Source of the DNA: SG8-41 sp963802355
GTDB lineage: Bacteria > Pseudomonadota > Gammaproteobacteria > Burkholderiales > SG8-41
Reading direction: 5' to 3'
NCBI GenBank assembly: GCA_963802355.1
Contig: CAWDIV010000015.1
Span: 310,001-374,000 of the forward strand
DNA length: 64,000 bases
The notes beneath the pieces were generated by a model. That model made no database searches, was not told where the DNA came from, and was given only the letters and a program-made list of their open reading frames with translations. Each line of letters begins with the position of its first letter. Positions within the stretch are counted from its first letter, which is position 1. A program made the position numbers and the translations under genes. Below, piece after piece: positions 54,077 through 63,044 of the stretch.

Positions 54077-56273
54077 TCACGCCAGAGTGAAATCAATCTT
54101 GCTCGAATCCAGATCCACGCGCACGAGCTTCACGCGCACGCGGTCTCCGAGCCGGAAGCGCCGGTGCGTGCGTTCGCCCATCAGCTGGTGCTTCGCGGCA
54201 TCGAAGTGGAAATAGTCATTGCCCAGCTCGGACACATGCACCAGTCCCTCCACGTAGACTCCGTCGAGCGCTACGAACACCCCGAACGAGGTGACCCCGC
54301 TCACGCTGGCGTCGAAAATCTCTCCGATGCGGTCCTTCATGTAATAGCACTTGAGCCAGGCCTCGACGTCGCGTGTCGCCTCGTCTGCGCGCCGCTCGGT
54401 CATCGAGCAATGCATGCCCAGCGCGTGCCAGTCTCCCGGCTCGTAGCGGCGGCGCTTGAGCGTCGCCTTGATCGCGCGGTGCACGAGCAGATCCGGATAG
54501 CGGCGGATCGGGGACGTGAAATGCGTATACGACTCGTAGGCGAGCCCGAAGTGGCCGACGTTGTCGGGGCTGTAGACCGCCTGCTTGAGCGAGCGCAGCA
54601 TCACCGTCTGCAGTAGTTGCGCGTCCGGCCGGTCTTTCACGCGCGCGAGCAGCTTCGCGTAGTCGGCGGCATGCGGGTTATCGCCGCCGGTCAGCGTTCA
54701 GCCCGAAACCCTTCAGAAACTCGCGCAGCGCCGCGAGCTTCTCCGGCGTCGGCCCCTCGTGGACGCGGTAGAGCATGGGGTGATCGTTGGCGCGCAGGAA
54801 AGCCGACGCGCACACGTTGGCCGCCAGCATGCATTCCTCGATTATGCGATGCGCGTCGTTGCGCTTGACCGGCACCATCCGCTCGATCTTGCCGCGCGCG
54901 TCGAACACCATCTGGGTCTCGATGGTCTCGAAGTCGATCGCGCCGCGACGCTCCCGCGCCTTTGCCAGGATGGCGTACAGTCGATGCAGGTTCTGCATAT
55001 GCGGGAGAAGCTTGCGATGGCGCTGCGCGGCCTCCCCGCCCGTATCCTCCAGCATCGCGGCGACTTCGGTGTAGGTGAGGCGTGCGTGCGAGCGGAAGAC
55101 CGCGGGGTAGAAACGGAACGATACGATTTCCCCGCGCCCGTCGATGTGCATGTCGCACGCGACCGCCAGCCGCAGCACATGCGGGATTCAGCGAGCACAG
55201 CCCGTTCGACAGCTTTTCCGGCAGCATCGGGATCACGCGGCGCGGGAAATACACCGAGTTGCCGCGGCTCAGCGGCTTCCTGGTCGAGCGCGTCCTGCGG
55301 TTGCACGTAGTGGCTCACGTCCGCGATCGCGACCACCAGGCGAAATCCCGCGCCACTGCGTCGTGTCGCCAGCGGCTCGCAGTAGACGGCGTCGTCGAAA
55401 TCCTTCGCGGTTTCGCCGTCGATGGTCACGAGCGGCAGCGCCGTGAGATCGGTGCGGTTCTTGCGGTCCTCGTCTGTGACCTCATCGGGGAGCCGCTGGC
55501 ACAGACGTTCCGCCTCGGGCGGGAACACGTGCGGCAGCGCGTGCTTGCGCAGGGCGATCTCGATCTCCATGCCGGGATCGGCGTAATTGCCGAGCACTTC
55601 CACGACGCGCGCGACCGGCTGGGCATGCTTCGAAGGCTGCGCGATGATTTCCGCCATCACGACCTGCCCCGGCCGCGCGCTGCCGGTTTCGCCGGCTGGC
55701 ACCAGGAACTCGTGGCTGATGCGGCGGTCCTCCGGCACGACAAACAGGATGCCGTGCTCCTGGCGCAAGCGCCCGACCACCCGCTCATGCGCGTGCTCCA
55801 GCACTTCGACGATCTTGCCCTCGGGTCGGCCGCGCCGGTCGGTGCCGGCGACGCGCGCGACGACTCGATCGCCGTGCAGCACCTGGTGCATTTCGCGCGG
55901 GCCGAGGAAAAGATCCGGGCCGCGGTCGTCGCGCACCAGGAACCCGAATCCGTCCGGATGCCCGTGGACGCGCCCGCGTACGAGATCGGCTTTTTCGGTG
56001 ATGCAGATCGCGTTACGGCGATTGCGGATGACATCGCCGTCGCGCTCCATCGCCGCGAGCCTGCGCGTGAAAGGCATCGCGCTGGTGCGGCCTGACGCGC
56101 AGCAGCTTCTCCAGGACCTCATCCGTGACGGGAACGCCCTGCTGGTTCAGCATTTCGATTATCTGTTCGCGCGTGGGAACGGCCGAATGATCATCGGCGC
56201 GCGAACGCGCCGCGCGGCGGGTGGAGAATTTCGGGCTCTTCATCGATGCGGCACGCTTACTTCGTTGATTCAT
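54077..56273 (-). CDS. rnr: Ribonuclease R, several frameshifts
   Basis: About 732 residues; 3'-5' exoribonuclease for structured RNA. N-terminal helix-turn-helix (TREQIIEMLNQQGVPVTDEV), cold-shock domains (RGRVHGHPDGFGFLVRDDRG), RNB catalytic core (TIDGETAKDFDDAVYCEPLA, VVAIADVSHYVQPQDALD, then in other frames MHIDGRGEIVSFRFYPAVF and SYTHFTSPIRRYPDLLVHRA) and a C-terminal S1 domain (FDASVSGVTSFGVFVALDGV). Breaks near 56095, 55270, 55185 and 54690 shift the frame; the core is otherwise complete, so base errors are likelier than decay. The ATG at 56273 gives a basic N-terminal extension; an ATG at 56243 is possible. Confidence 0.92.
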
Positions 56274-56313
56274 TTGATCGATCAGGTGCCTTCGGCTAGA
56301 ATCCCGGCCTCAC

Positions 56314-56400
56314 GCCCAGGTGGCGGAATTGGTAGACGCACCAGGTTCAGGTCCTGGCGCCAGCAATGGTGTGGGGGTTCGAATCCCTTCCTGGGCACCA
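56314..56400 (+). tRNA. tRNA-Leu (anticodon CAG)
   Basis: An 87-base class II tRNA. Acceptor arms GCCCAGG and CCTGGGC with discriminator A and encoded CCA; D-loop AATTGGTAGACGCA; anticodon arm CCAGG-TTCAGGT-CCTGG giving CAG; a variable arm; and T-arm GGTTCGAATCC. It reads toward the purA end on the opposite strand and lies between rnr and purA, a conserved place in betaproteobacteria. Confidence 0.95.
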
Positions 56401-56406
56401 AGACAT

Positions 56407-56480
56407 CAATGCTGAATTCTCAATGTCGAATGCTAAATTGCGGCGTTCATTAAGCATTAGGCATTCAAAATTAAGCATTG
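56407..56480. repeat. Period-7 inverted repeat between tRNA-Leu and purA
   Basis: Left arm AATGCTG, AATTCTC, AATGTCG, AATGCTA, AATTG; right arm TTCATTA, AGCATTA, GGCATTC, AAAATTA, AGCATTG, approximately its reverse complement. Ends at the purA stop codon. Confidence 0.8.
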
Positions 56481-57773
56481 CTATTTGAACGGATGTCTCA
56501 ACACTATCGTGTGCTCGCGGTCGGGCCCGGTTGAGATGAGATCGATCGGCACCCTGCAAACTTGCTCGATGCGCTCGAGATAGTCGCGTGCCGCCTTCGG
56601 CAACTGGTCGTGGTGAGTTAGCGCGACGGTGCTACCCTTCCAGCCTGGCATTTCCTCGTAAATCGGTTCGCATCCCTCGAGCTCCTCTGCCCCGACCGGC
56701 AGGATGTCGCTGCGCTGCCCGTTCAACCGGTAGCCAACGCCAAGCTGTAACGTTTCCATGCCGTCCAGGACGTCGAGCTTCGTGACGCCGAGGCCCGATA
56801 CTCCGTTGATCTGGATCGAGCGCTTGAGCGCCGCCGCATCGAACCATCCGCAGCGTCTGGGCCGGCCGGTCGTGGCGCCGAATTCGTTCCCGCGGCTGGC
56901 AAGCTGTCTGCCGACAGCGTCATCGAGCTCCGTCGGAAATGGTCCCGAGCCCACGCGCGTCGTATAGGCCTTGGTGATGCCGAGCACGTAATGCAGCAGC
57001 TGAGGTCCGACGCCGGCTCCCGCCGCCGCCGCACCGGCGACGCAGTTGCTCGAGGTCACGTACGGGTAGGTGCCGTGATCAATGTCGAGCAGCGTTCCCT
57101 GCGCGCCTTCGAACAGCAGATTGTGGCCCGCGTTCTGCGCTTCGTACAGGAGCCGCGGCACGTCTGCGACCATCGGCTTGATCTGCTGCGCAAATTCCAT
57201 CGTCTCATCGTAAGTCTTCTGGTAGTCGACAGCCCCGCTTCGAAAGTAGTTCACCAGCACGAAATTGTGAAAGTCGAGCACTTCTTTCAGTTTCAGCGCA
57301 AAGCGCTCGGCGTGGAACAGGTCCTGGAGGCGGATCGCTCGGCGCGCGACCTTGTCCTCGTACGCAGGGCCGATACCGCGCCCGGTGGTGCCGAGCTTGA
57401 AATCACCCTTGGCCGCCTCGCGCGCCAGGTCGAGCGCCGCGTGGTGCGGCAGGATCAGGGGGCAAGCTTCGCTGATCTTCAACCGCGAGCGCACGTCCAC
57501 GTTCGCCGCCTCGAGGGTACCGATCTCCTCCACCAGCGCCTGTGGCGAAAGCACGACACCGTTGCCGATGTAGCAGGCGACGTTTGCGCGCAGGATGCCC
57601 GAGGGTATGAGATGAAGCACGGTCTTTGTGCCGCCGATGACCAGCGTGTGGCCGGCGTTGTGTCCGCCCTGAAAGCGCACCACTCCCTGGGCGTGATCGG
57701 TGAGCCAGTCTACGATCTTCCCCTTGCCTTCGTCACCCCACTGGGTGCCGACGACGACTACGTTCTTTGCCAT
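56481..57773 (-). CDS. purA: Adenylosuccinate synthetase
   Basis: 430 residues. Joins aspartate to IMP with GTP in AMP synthesis. Motifs: VVVGTQWGDEGKGKIVDWLT (P-loop and catalytic Asp), QGGHNAGHTLVIGG, GTTGRGIGPAYEDKVARRAI, LFEGAQGTLLDIDHGTYPYV and the C-terminal LISTGPDREHTIVL. Normal length, intact. In the der-to-purA run on the minus strand, next after hisZ, as in many betaproteobacteria. Confidence 0.97.
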   Translation of the reverse strand: MAKNVVVVGTQWGDEGKGKIVDWLTDHAQGVVRFQGGHNAGHTLVIGGTKTVLHLIPSGILRANVACYIGNGVVLSPQALVEEIGTLEAANVDVRSRLKISEACPLILPHHAALDLAREAAKGDFKLGTTGRGIGPAYEDKVARRAIRLQDLFHAERFALKLKEVLDFHNFVLVNYFRSGAVDYQKTYDETMEFAQQIKPMVADVPRLLYEAQNAGHNLLFEGAQGTLLDIDHGTYPYVTSSNCVAGAAAAGAGVGPQLLHYVLGITKAYTTRVGSGPFPTELDDAVGRQLASRGNEFGATTGRPRRCGWFDAAALKRSIQINGVSGLGVTKLDVLDGMETLQLGVGYRLNGQRSDILPVGAEELEGCEPIYEEMPGWKGSTVALTHHDQLPKAARDYLERIEQVCRVPIDLISTGPDREHTIVLRHPFK

Positions 57774-57790
57774 GGATAATCCAAATCTTT

Positions 57791-57862
57791 AACCACCAAG
57801 GACACGAAGGACACAAAGGTTTTCATGAGTTCTACTTCGTGTCCTTTGTGTCCTTTGTGGTT
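57791..57862. repeat. Period-9 inverted repeat between hisZ and purA
   Basis: AACCACCAAGGACACGAAGG with ACACAAAG faces CTTCGTGTCCTTTGTGTCCT with TTGTGGTT: 28-base arms with three mismatches around a 15-base centre. The unit AAGGACACA recurs at period 9. Confidence 0.9.
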
Positions 57863-59025
57863 CATGCTTTCAGCTTTTGGACGGTCCATTTACCGTTGCG
57901 CTTCGCGAGGCGGCGGTCGCAGCCCAGTTCGTCGCGCGCACCGGCGTGCCCCGGGAGATCGACAATGACGACGATCCCGCGCGAGCGCAACGCATTGACG
58001 ACGCGCTGAAGGTCCGCGTCCTGCGGCGCGTACGGCGCCAGCACCCGCGAGCGCGACGTGCCGTCGGGGCTCGCCTGAGCGAGTTCGCGCAGGTCCATGC
58101 TGAAGCCGGTCGCCGGCCGGGCCCGTCCGAAGGCCTTGCCGACCTCGTCATAGCGTCCGCCGAGCGCCAGCGCATTCGGTGAGCCACCGGCATACGCGGC
58201 GAATACCACTCCGCTGTGATAGTGATAGCCGCGAAGCTCCGCCAGATCGAAGCAGCGGATGCGGGCAACATCACGCAACTCGTCGGAGAGCGCGCCAAGC
58301 TTGGCCAGTGCATTTCTGATCTCGGTGTAGTCCGGCAGCCGTTTCTGAGCCGCCGCGAGAACTTCCGCCCCGCCGTAGAGCTCGGGCAACGCCGTCAGCG
58401 CCGCCGCCGTGCGCTCATCCAGTTTTCGCGTAAGCCCTTTGAGAGCCGGCACGTCTTTCGCCTGCATCGCGCGGAACAGCTCCGCTTCTCGGTCCTGCTC
58501 GAGACCGGCCCGCCGCACGAGGCAGCGGAAGATCGCGACGTTGCCGATATCGAGATAAGCATCGTGCACGCGCGCCGCCGCCAGGGCTTTCATCATGAGC
58601 CGCTGGATCTCGACGTCGCTTTCGATGCCGGCGTGACCGTAGAGCTCCGCTCCGACTTGAAGCGGCTCGCGCGTCCGGTTCATACCTCGCGGAAGTGTGT
58701 GCAACACGCTGCCGACGTAGCACAACCGCGTAACACCCTTGCGATTCAGCAGGTGCGCGTCGATGCGCGCCGCCTGCGGCGCGATATCGGCGCGCACGCC
58801 GAGCATCCGCCCGGAGAGCTGATCCACGAGCTTGAAGGTCTGCAAATCGAGGTCATGCCCAGTGCCGGTAAGCAGCGACTCGAGATATTCGATCAACGGC
58901 GGCATCACGAGCTCGAAGCCATGCACCATGAAGACGTCGAGAATGTCGCGGCGCAACCGCTCGATCCGAGCGGCTTCGCCCGGCAGGATGTCTTCGATGT
59001 ATTCGGGCAGGACCCAGGTACGCAT
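57862..59025 (-). CDS. hisZ: ATP phosphoribosyltransferase regulatory subunit HisZ
   Basis: 387 residues, histidyl-tRNA-synthetase paralogue that activates the short HisG. Begins WVLPEYIEDILPGEAARIER; class II folds follow (MVHGFELVMPPLIEYLESLL, LVDQLSGRMLGVRADIAPQA, LPRGMNRTREPLQVGAELYG, LGGRYDEVGKAFGRARPATG). No anticodon-binding domain, as expected for HisZ. Intact; start MRTWVLPEY at 59025. The last codon lies at the edge of the inverted repeat before purA. Confidence 0.96.
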   Translation of the reverse strand: MRTWVLPEYIEDILPGEAARIERLRRDILDVFMVHGFELVMPPLIEYLESLLTGTGHDLDLQTFKLVDQLSGRMLGVRADIAPQAARIDAHLLNRKGVTRLCYVGSVLHTLPRGMNRTREPLQVGAELYGHAGIESDVEIQRLMMKALAAARVHDAYLDIGNVAIFRCLVRRAGLEQDREAELFRAMQAKDVPALKGLTRKLDERTAAALTALPELYGGAEVLAAAQKRLPDYTEIRNALAKLGALSDELRDVARIRCFDLAELRGYHYHSGVVFAAYAGGSPNALALGGRYDEVGKAFGRARPATGFSMDLRELAQASPDGTSRSRVLAPYAPQDADLQRVVNALRSRGIVVIVDLPGHAGARDELGCDRRLAKRNGKWTVQKLKA

Positions 59026-59096
59026 ATCAGGATTCAGGATCCAGGATTCGGGGAAGATTATAGTTGGAAACCAGGACGCCTTCGCTGAATCCTGAG

Positions 59097-59190
59097 GGTG
59101 TCAGGAACCCTGTGTACCGTCCATTGAAGCGATACGAGCTCGGACAGTGCGGTGGCCGATAGAACGGTGGGGCAAGGTTCCTCACACCTT
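59097..59190. repeat. Second GGTGTCAGGAACC element, arms 64 bases apart
   Basis: GGTGTCAGGAACC (59097-59109) and AAGGTTCCTCACACCTT (59174-59190) are inverted copies with one mismatch. The first arm and its partner equal those of the hairpin at 17341-17381, but here 64 bases lie between them. Located between DUF2065 and hisZ. Confidence 0.8.
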
Positions 59191-59199
59191 GCCTGCCCT

Positions 59200-59388
59200 T
59201 CACGGACGGGCGATGTAGAGCAGCAGCAACCCGGCGAGCATCGAAGTGAGCCCGATGAAACGCAGCTGTCCATCGGACATCTCGGTGAGGCGACGGAAAG
59301 TGTCGCGCCAGATAGCTGGCAGCAGGAACGGCAGCACGCCCTCGATGATGAGCATCAGCGCAAAAGCGGTAAGCAGGATCTTTCCCAT
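59200..59388 (-). CDS. DUF2065 family small membrane protein
   Basis: 62 residues with two membrane helices (LLTAFALMLIIEGVLPFLLP and IGLTSMLAGLLLLYIARP) joined by a short loop (WRDTFRRLTEMSDGQLRF). This is DUF2065, found between hflC and hisZ or purA in beta- and gammaproteobacteria. Function unknown; the position suggests a link with the HflKC membrane complex. Intact. Confidence 0.93.
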   Translation of the reverse strand: MGKILLTAFALMLIIEGVLPFLLPAIWRDTFRRLTEMSDGQLRFIGLTSMLAGLLLLYIARP

Positions 59389-59434
59389 CGCGGTCGCAGC
59401 TATTGTCGGAGCCCCGTGAGGCGTCCGCCCTGCG

Positions 59435-60323
59435 TTACTTGCCCGCCTTGCCGCCCGACCTGAAGTACTTGAAGAACTCGGAGTTGGGCTCGAGCACCAG
59501 TACGTCGTTCTTGCTCTTGAAGCTTTGCTTGTACGCTTCGAGGCTGCGGTAGAAAGCATAGAACTCCGGAGTGCCCTCGTAAGCGCGCGCGTAGATCGCA
59601 ACGGCCTTACCGTCGCCCTCGCCCTTGATGCGCTGCGCCTCGCGGTACGCCTGCGCAATGATCACGTCGCGCTGCCTGTCGGCGTCGGCGCGAATTCTCT
59701 CGGATTCCGCCGCGCCGGTGGATCTCAACTGGGTTGCCGCCTGCTTGCGTTCCGCTTGCATCCGGTTATAGACCGACTGGCTCACTTCCTTGGGCAGATC
59801 CACCCGCTTCAACCGCACGTCCAGCACTTCGACGCCGATCTTGATCGCATCCTCGTTCGCTTTCTGCCGCATGAACTCCATGATCTTGTCGCGTTCGCCG
59901 GACACCACATCGTGCACGGTGCGGTTGCCGAATTCCGCGCGCAGGCCGTCGTTGATGGTCTGTAGCAGCCGGGTCTGCGCCTGCAGCTCGCCGCCGCCGC
60001 CCACGACGATACTGGCGTAGTACCTGGCGCACGTCGGTGACGCGCCACTTGACGAACAGGTCCACCAGCACGTTCTTCTTCTCCGACGTGAGGAAATGCT
60101 CCGGCTCGGCGGTGTCTATCGTCAGGATGCGGGTATCGAAGTAGCGCACGTTGTCGAGCAGCGGTGTCTTGAAATACAGCCCCGGCTTGGTCTCTACCTT
60201 CACCACCTCGCCGAGCCTGAACACCATGGCGTTCTGCCGCTGGTCGACGATGAAGAGAGAAAGCGAAAGGACAATCAGCGCGACTACTGCGCCGACGAGT
60301 ATCGTGCCCATGCTTACTCTCAT
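59435..60323 (-). CDS. hflC: HflC, protease modulator subunit, one frameshift
   Basis: About 296 residues, SPFH/prohibitin protein with one N-terminal membrane anchor (GTILVGAVVALIVLSLSLFI). HflC and HflK form a periplasmic cage around FtsH and restrain it. Body: PGLYFKTPLLDNVRYFDTRI, NRMQAERKQAATQLRSTGAA and AIYARAYEGTPEFYAFYRSL. The frame breaks near 60010; dropping one G of CAGG gives YYASIVVGGG and restores it; the span is 3n+1. Its ATG overlaps the hflK stop (TGATG). Confidence 0.93.
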
Positions 60324-61498
60324 CAGCGGGGCTCCCGCTCGCGCGACCGGAAAGCTTCGCGCGAACGCGCGGTGGACTGCTCGGCCGGCGCCGGCACCTC
60401 GGGCTTGGTTGCAGCCACGCCGGCACCGCCGGGACCCGTCATCTGTATCAGCCTGTCGAGCGGCAGGTACAGCAGGTTGTTACTGCCCGACCTCTGGTCG
60501 ATCAGAACCTTGGTCGTGTTGGTCATGATCTGCTCCACGGTCTCGATGTAGAGCCGGTCGCGTGTCACCTGCGGTGCCTTGATGTACTCGGCGGCGATCA
60601 GGCGGAACCGCGCGGCATCGCCCTCCGCCTGCTCGATGACTTTCTGCTTATAGCCCTCGGCTTCCTGCGTCAGCCGCGCCGCCATGCCGCGCGCTTTTGG
60701 AATCACGTCGTTGGCGTAGGACTGGCCTTCGTTCTTCTGCCGCTCGCGGTCCTGCCCGGCCTCCACCGCGTCGTTGAATGCGGCCTGCACCTGCTGCGGC
60801 GGCTGGGCGTCTTGCATCGTAACCTTGCTGATATTGATGCCGGTGCCGTAGCGATCGAGAATCTGCTGCATCAGCTTGTGCGCGCGCGCCGCGACGTCGG
60901 CGCGGCCCTCGTAGAGCACGAAATCCATGCTGCTGCGGCCCACGACCTCGCGGATGGCCGTCTCGGCGGCCTGCAGCACCGAATCGTCGGGCGACCGGTT
61001 GTTGAACAGATAATCAGTGGGGCTCTTCAGGATATATTGGACACCGAACTGCACGTCGACTATGTTCTCGTCGTCCGTCAACATCAACGATTCCTTCTCG
61101 ACCTTGCTCTTGACGTTGTTGCGGTAGCCGACTTCCACCTGGCGCACCTGCGTCAGGTTGACGATTTCGGCGGTTTCGACGGGATACGGCAGGTGCCAGC
61201 GCGGACCCGGAAGGGTAGTTTCGTGATATTTGCCGAACCGCAGCACCACGCCGCGCTGACCTTCATACACGATATAGAAGCCGCTCGCGAGCCACACCAC
61301 GAAGATGAGCCCCAGCAGCAGGCCCGCGCCGCCCCCGAGCCGCCTCGGCCTGGGGTCGGGAGTTTCCGTGCCGTCCCCGCCGCCGCCGCGCCGGCCGAAC
61401 AGGCCGGAGAGCTTCCTGTTGAAATCGCGCCACAGCTCATCCAAGTCGGGCGGGCCCTGGTTCGGACGCCGGCCCCACTGTGGATCGTTGAGCGACAT
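60323..61498 (-). CDS. hflK: HflK, FtsH protease modulator subunit
   Basis: 391 residues. A Gly/Arg-rich N-terminus (LFGRRGGGGDGTETPDPRPR) precedes the membrane helix (GLLLGLIFVVWLASGFYIVY) and the SPFH domain (GQRGVVLRFGKYHETTLPGP, VDVQFGVQYILKSPTDYLF, VIPKARGMAARLTQEAEGYK). The start at 61498 (MSLNDPQWGRRPNQGPPDLD) matches the family. Partner of HflC, coupled by overlapping stop and start. Intact. Confidence 0.96.
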   Translation of the reverse strand: MSLNDPQWGRRPNQGPPDLDELWRDFNRKLSGLFGRRGGGGDGTETPDPRPRRLGGGAGLLLGLIFVVWLASGFYIVYEGQRGVVLRFGKYHETTLPGPRWHLPYPVETAEIVNLTQVRQVEVGYRNNVKSKVEKESLMLTDDENIVDVQFGVQYILKSPTDYLFNNRSPDDSVLQAAETAIREVVGRSSMDFVLYEGRADVAARAHKLMQQILDRYGTGINISKVTMQDAQPPQQVQAAFNDAVEAGQDRERQKNEGQSYANDVIPKARGMAARLTQEAEGYKQKVIEQAEGDAARFRLIAAEYIKAPQVTRDRLYIETVEQIMTNTTKVLIDQRSGSNNLLYLPLDRLIQMTGPGGAGVAATKPEVPAPAEQSTARSREAFRSREREPR

Positions 61499-61585
61499 GA
61501 GCGCACCGAGAATCCGCGCGCTGCGGCCCCTCAAATAGTCGCGGCAACTCCTCAAACGGGCAATCATGGAAGTGAAAAAAGCGAG

Positions 61586-62707
61586 CTACGCGGCGACCGA
61601 GTTTTTCGGTTCTTCGTGACGTGCCGCAGCTGCGTATTCATCGAGCGCCAGGCGCACGAATTCGATGCCTACACCCGCCTGTGCGCTCACCCAAACGCGC
61701 GCAATCTTACCATACTCGTCACGCTCGACGCGGGGCGGCAGCCCCGTGAGATCGATCTTGTTGAGCACCAGGACTTGCGGGACCGCGTCTGCGCCGATTT
61801 CGCCCAGAACCGCATTGACTGCCGCGATCTGGGCGTCGCGATCGGTGCCGGATGCGTCCACCACATGCAGTAACAGATCTGCGTGAGCCGTTTCTTCCAG
61901 GGTGGCCCGAAAGGCCGCGACCAGCGTGTGCGGAAGCTCGCGGATGAACCCGACGGTATCGGAGAGCACTACGCTGCCGTTCGCCGTATGCACCCGCCGC
62001 GTCGTCGTGTCCAGCGTGGCGAAAAGCTTGTTTGCCGCGTACACCCCGGCACGCGTCAACTGATTGAAGAGGGTCGACTTGCCGGCGTTGGTGTAACCGG
62101 TGAGCGACGCCATGAAAACATCGCCGCGGCCGCGCGAGCGGCGCTGGGTTGCGCGCTGGGCCTGCACTTTGGTTAGCTTGTCCTTGAGCACCTTGACGCG
62201 CTTGCCGAGCAGCTGCCTGTCGGTTTCGAGCTGGGTTTCGCCCGGCCCCCGCAGGCCGATACCGCCTCGTTGCCGCTCCAGGTGGGTCCACCCTCTGACC
62301 AGGCGCGTAGCGAGGTGCTCGAGCTGGGCAAGCTCCACCTGCAGCTTGCCTTCGTGCGAATGTGCACGCTGGGCGAAGATATCCAGGATCAAACTCACGC
62401 GATCCACGACCCGGCATTTCAGGCTGCGCTCGAGATTGCGCTCCTGCACTGGAGAGAGCTTGTGATTGAAGATCGCGAGCCCGGCGCCCGTGGCAGCGAC
62501 GGTTTGCGCCACCTCTTCCACTTTGCCCTTGCCGGCAAACAACGCAGGATCGGGGCGCCTGCGGCGTCCCTTCACGACGGCGCGCGTTTTGACGCCGGCG
62601 CTCTCCGCAAGCTGCTGGATCTCTTCCAGGCTATCGGCGTAGCCCGCTTCGCCGAAGTCGAGGCTTACCAGCACCGCTTCGGTGCCGTTACCGGGACGCG
62701 GGTACAT
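61586..62707 (-). CDS. hflX: GTPase HflX
   Basis: 373 residues, ribosome-associated GTPase that splits stalled ribosomes. N-terminal domain KTRAVVKGRRRRPDPALFAG and GKVEEVAQTVAATGAGLAIF; helical RGGIGLRGPGETQLETDRQL; G domain TGYTNAGKSTLFNQLTRAGV, LSDTVGFIRELPHTLVAAF and VLNKIDLTGLPP. ATG at 62707 (a TTG one codon earlier is possible). Between hfq and hflK, as usual. Intact. Confidence 0.97.
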   Translation of the reverse strand: MYPRPGNGTEAVLVSLDFGEAGYADSLEEIQQLAESAGVKTRAVVKGRRRRPDPALFAGKGKVEEVAQTVAATGAGLAIFNHKLSPVQERNLERSLKCRVVDRVSLILDIFAQRAHSHEGKLQVELAQLEHLATRLVRGWTHLERQRGGIGLRGPGETQLETDRQLLGKRVKVLKDKLTKVQAQRATQRRSRGRGDVFMASLTGYTNAGKSTLFNQLTRAGVYAANKLFATLDTTTRRVHTANGSVVLSDTVGFIRELPHTLVAAFRATLEETAHADLLLHVVDASGTDRDAQIAAVNAVLGEIGADAVPQVLVLNKIDLTGLPPRVERDEYGKIARVWVSAQAGVGIEFVRLALDEYAAAARHEEPKNSVAA

Positions 62708-62728
62708 CAAACAAACTGCTGACGGAAA

Positions 62729-62968
62729 TCAAGTGTCGGAGCTTTGATCGAGCTGAAGATTCACGGGACGCGCGGGCACTACGGTAGAAATCGCATGTTT
62801 GTAGACCATCTGAGTGACCGTATTCTTGAGCAAGACCACGTACTGGTCGAACGAATCGATCTGCCCCTGCAACTTGATGCCGTTCACGAGGTAGATCGAA
62901 ACCGGGATATGCTCTTTGCGCAACGTGTTAAGGAACGGGTCTTGTAGCAGCTGCCCCTTGTTGCTCAT
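62729..62968 (-). CDS. hfq: RNA chaperone Hfq
   Basis: 79 residues: MSNKGQLLQDPFLNTLRKEH, then IPVSIYLVNGIKLQGQIDSF (Sm1) and VVLLKNTVTQMVYKHAISTV (Sm2, with the YKHA RNA-binding motif), followed by a short acidic tail. Forms the hexameric ring that pairs small RNAs with mRNAs. The start at 62968 is the family start; an earlier in-frame ATG at 63010 lacks support. Confidence 0.98.
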   Translation of the reverse strand: MSNKGQLLQDPFLNTLRKEHIPVSIYLVNGIKLQGQIDSFDQYVVLLKNTVTQMVYKHAISTVVPARPVNLQLDQSSDT

Positions 62969-63044
62969 GGTAACCCTCGCTGTTGTCATTTTTTGAGAAG
63001 GAATAGACACACTTTACTCGGTTTTTCGGTTTTAGGCCATAGGC

